A stretch of 64,000 bases of DNA from Deltaproteobacteria bacterium. GTDB lineage: Bacteria; Myxococcota; JADLHZ01. Shown here one piece after another: positions 62,339-64,000 of this stretch (the stretch's first letter is position 1; every line of letters begins with the position of its first letter). Made by a program: the position numbers and the translations under genes. The stretch covers positions 1 to 64,000 of the forward strand of contig JADLHZ010000004.1 in NCBI GenBank assembly GCA_020848545.1, read 5' to 3'. The notes under the pieces were generated by a model. It did not search any database. It saw only the letters and a list, made by a program, of their open reading frames with translations, and was not told the origin of the DNA.

Positions 62339-63300
62339 GCACACTCGCCTGGATCATCGGCCGAGGCGGGCTGCTCGGTTCGAGCCTGGTTCACACCGTG
62401 TCGAGCCGCTTCGAGCTGTGGCAAGGTCCGACGCAACCGTTCGCCTGGGGCGACGCAAAAACGCTGATGCAGCAGCTGCAACACGCGGCCGGCGTGTTCC
62501 GAGAACGCGCCGAGGCACATGACTCGTGGGCCATTTTTTGGGCAGCCGGTCGAGCGGTCGTGTCATCGACCGAAGCAGAGCTCTCGGTCGACACCGAAGT
62601 CTTTCGTTCGTTCCTCGAGAGCGTGGCGCAAGCGCGTCCCGGCGGCCGCGGAGCCGTCTTTTTCGCCAGCTCCGCGGGTGGCGTGTATGGCAACGCGCAA
62701 GATCGACCGCTGACCGAACGGTCTGCGTGCGTGACGATCTCGGCCTACGGCTGCTTCAAGCAGGAACAAGAGCGCGTCTTGCAGGCGTTCAGCGCAAACA
62801 CCGGCATTTCGTCGCTCGTGGGTCGCATCTCGAACTTGTATGGGCCGAACCAGAACCTCGCCAAGCCCCAGGGTCTCATCTCACAGCTTTCGCGTGCGTT
62901 CATCTTCGGTCAGCCGGCGCATGTTTACGTACCGCTCGACACGATCCGCGACTACATCTACGCGGACGATTGCGCCCGAGCGGTGACCGTGGCGGTGAAC
63001 GAGCTGCTCGCCGCGAGCGAGTCCGAAGCGCGTCTTCGTATCTTCGCCTCGGAGCAGCCGGCGTCGATCTCGTTTCTCGTGCGCTTGCTCGAGCAGATCG
63101 GCAAGCGACGGGTGCGCATGATTCAAGCCCGGACAGGTGCGCAGCTGCTGCAGCCTCGCACGCTCACCTTCCAAAGCTTGTACCCCCGTATAGCCCCCCG
63201 CACGAGCCTGCTCGAGGGAGTCAAACGCGTGCACGAGCATCAGCTGGCGCTGCTTCGTCAGGGCACGCTGCCCTTCCCTGCCCTCAAGGTGGGCAGCTGA
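62335..63300 (+). CDS. Extended SDR, NAD-dependent epimerase/dehydratase-like
   Basis: GTG 62335 overlaps the GT2 stop (GTGA). The 321-residue protein begins LAWIIGRGGLLGSSLV, a shortened Rossmann motif, and has FASSAGGVYGNA, TISAYGCFKQEQERVLQAF with the YxxxK pair, ISNLYGPNQN and RDYIYADDCARAV. These mark an NDP-sugar epimerase/dehydratase/reductase. The N-terminal glycine motif (GxGGLLG) is slightly unusual and the segment FWAAGRAVV takes the place of the usual HxAG motif. It would supply or modify the sugar used by the neighbouring GT2. Confidence 0.84.
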   Translation: MSTLAWIIGRGGLLGSSLVHTVSSRFELWQGPTQPFAWGDAKTLMQQLQHAAGVFRERAEAHDSWAIFWAAGRAVVSSTEAELSVDTEVFRSFLESVAQARPGGRGAVFFASSAGGVYGNAQDRPLTERSACVTISAYGCFKQEQERVLQAFSANTGISSLVGRISNLYGPNQNLAKPQGLISQLSRAFIFGQPAHVYVPLDTIRDYIYADDCARAVTVAVNELLAASESEARLRIFASEQPASISFLVRLLEQIGKRRVRMIQARTGAQLLQPRTLTFQSLYPRIAPRTSLLEGVKRVHEHQLALLRQGTLPFPALKVGS

Positions 63301-64000
63301 GCGTCGAGCACGTAGGTGTTCGGTGAGAGCTCACGGTACTCGAAGCGCTGGATGTGCGGCAGGAACAATCCGTTCAGGTAGCGGTTCGCGCGCGGGCCGA
63401 TCGGCGATGACGTGAAGATCATCTTGGGCATCTTTTGCGCGAGGATCGTCCGCAGCTCCGCGAGCTTCTCGTCGTCGGTCGCGCCTGGCTCGACGTTCAA
63501 CACTTCGTCGACAAAGGTGTTGAACGGCAACGCGCCCTGCCGATCGGCGAACACGTACATTCCAGGCGGCCCCAACGTGAGGATGGTGTCGTCGACAGAC
63601 GTCGTGCTCTGAATGAGGCTCACGAGCTCTGGCCCATACGGCGGCCCCCACGGAGCAAAAGTGGTGCTTGCTTGCGCCGCAATCTCTTCGCTTCGTGGGG
63701 CGAGCGCCAGCACCGCGACGACGACGGCGAGCGCATGCCGCGCCCTCGGACGGGCTGTCTCGAAGCGCTTCGAGACAGCGATCGCCGCCACGAGCGCCAT
63801 GAGCATGAGCCCGGGAACGACCATGACGAAGTAGTGGTTCCAGAAACAGTGGCCGAGCGTGACGGCGTAAACACCGCCCGCAAAGGCGGCGACGGCTGCG
63901 GCGAACGCCCGTGCGTTTCCGCGCCACGCGAGCGCCATGCAGACGACGATCGGCGCGACCACTCCCAGGATCGGGAGCGTGACGAGCCCGTTTTGTAAGT
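63258..64000 (-). CDS. GT-C-like membrane protein, 5' truncated by window edge
   Basis: The frame is open to the right edge, so only the C-terminal 247 residues are visible. Helices (CMALAWRGNARAFAAAVAAF, then VMVVPGLMLMALVAAIAV and ARHALAVVVAVLAL) are followed by about 130 soluble residues. The end FEYRELSPNTYVLDAQLPTL resembles C-terminal periplasmic domains of ArnT-like/PMT-type enzymes in O-antigen loci. The gene converges with the SDR and overlaps it by 43 bases. Confidence 0.7.
   Translation of the reverse strand, partial: LQNGLVTLPILGVVAPIVVCMALAWRGNARAFAAAVAAFAGGVYAVTLGHCFWNHYFVMVVPGLMLMALVAAIAVSKRFETARPRARHALAVVVAVLALAPRSEEIAAQASTTFAPWGPPYGPELVSLIQSTTSVDDTILTLGPPGMYVFADRQGALPFNTFVDEVLNVEPGATDDEKLAELRTILAQKMPKMIFTSSPIGPRANRYLNGLFLPHIQRFEYRELSPNTYVLDAQLPTLRAGKGSVP

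Overview
The window is high-GC, densely coding DNA (short gaps, many 1-4 base stop/start overlaps, frequent GTG and TTG starts) from a Gram-negative bacterium. Thrombospondin type 3 repeat surface proteins, Sel1 repeats, a calpain-type protease, lipoprotein hydrolases and a very large glycan locus together suggest a Myxococcota-like (former Deltaproteobacteria) genome. This placement is inference from gene content; there is no rRNA or marker gene to settle it. I found no tRNA, rRNA or CRISPR array.

Layout. 1-4183: a collagen-like protein cut by the window edge, then a secreted thrombospondin-repeat protein whose frame is interrupted by one in-frame TAA. 4250-13667: a GtrB/DPM1-like glycosyltransferase, a TPR membrane protein with a GNAT acetyltransferase, a FemAB-like protein, a YdjC-type deacetylase, a polytopic protein with FG-GAP-like repeats at its C terminus, a methyltransferase, a cyclophilin, a frameshifted Sel1-like remnant and a TPR lipoprotein. 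13712-19324: a tightly overlapping operon of a TMTC-like GT-C/TPR protein, a GT2, an unknown 131-residue protein, a GMC-like flavoprotein and an SDR. 19325-19545 is a non-coding block of inverted and tandem repeats. 19577-24410: a methyltransferase and three predicted peptidases (HETAH with Sel1 repeats, HELWH, calpain). 24518-27707: a GT4 and a lipoprotein alpha/beta hydrolase behind a TetR-type palindrome.

27837-63300 is mainly surface-polysaccharide synthesis. It holds many GT2 proteins, galE, the complete dTDP-L-rhamnose set split in two (rmlB-rmlD at 34.4-36.3 kb, rmlA-rmlC at 42.4-43.9 kb), and an ABC O-antigen exporter whose permease (wzm) and ATPase (wzt, with a C-terminal glycan-binding-type domain) converge tail to tail. 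A complete IS1380-like element sits in the few bases between their stop codons, with a CTAA target duplication. Further on are WbsX, a methyltransferase-GT2-GT4 fusion, an RgpF/HAD protein followed by a separate COG5610-like second half, a GT-C protein with Cys-containing C-terminal repeats, a heptose-type nucleotidyltransferase/phosphatase pair, and more GT-C, GT2 and SDR genes up to the right edge.

Taken together, the cluster looks able to make dTDP-rhamnose (and perhaps an NDP-heptose), assemble a long, methylated and otherwise decorated glycan on a lipid carrier, and export it through Wzm/Wzt. The GT-C, TPR and FG-GAP proteins probably act on the periplasmic side of the membrane. The exact glycan cannot be read from the sequence.
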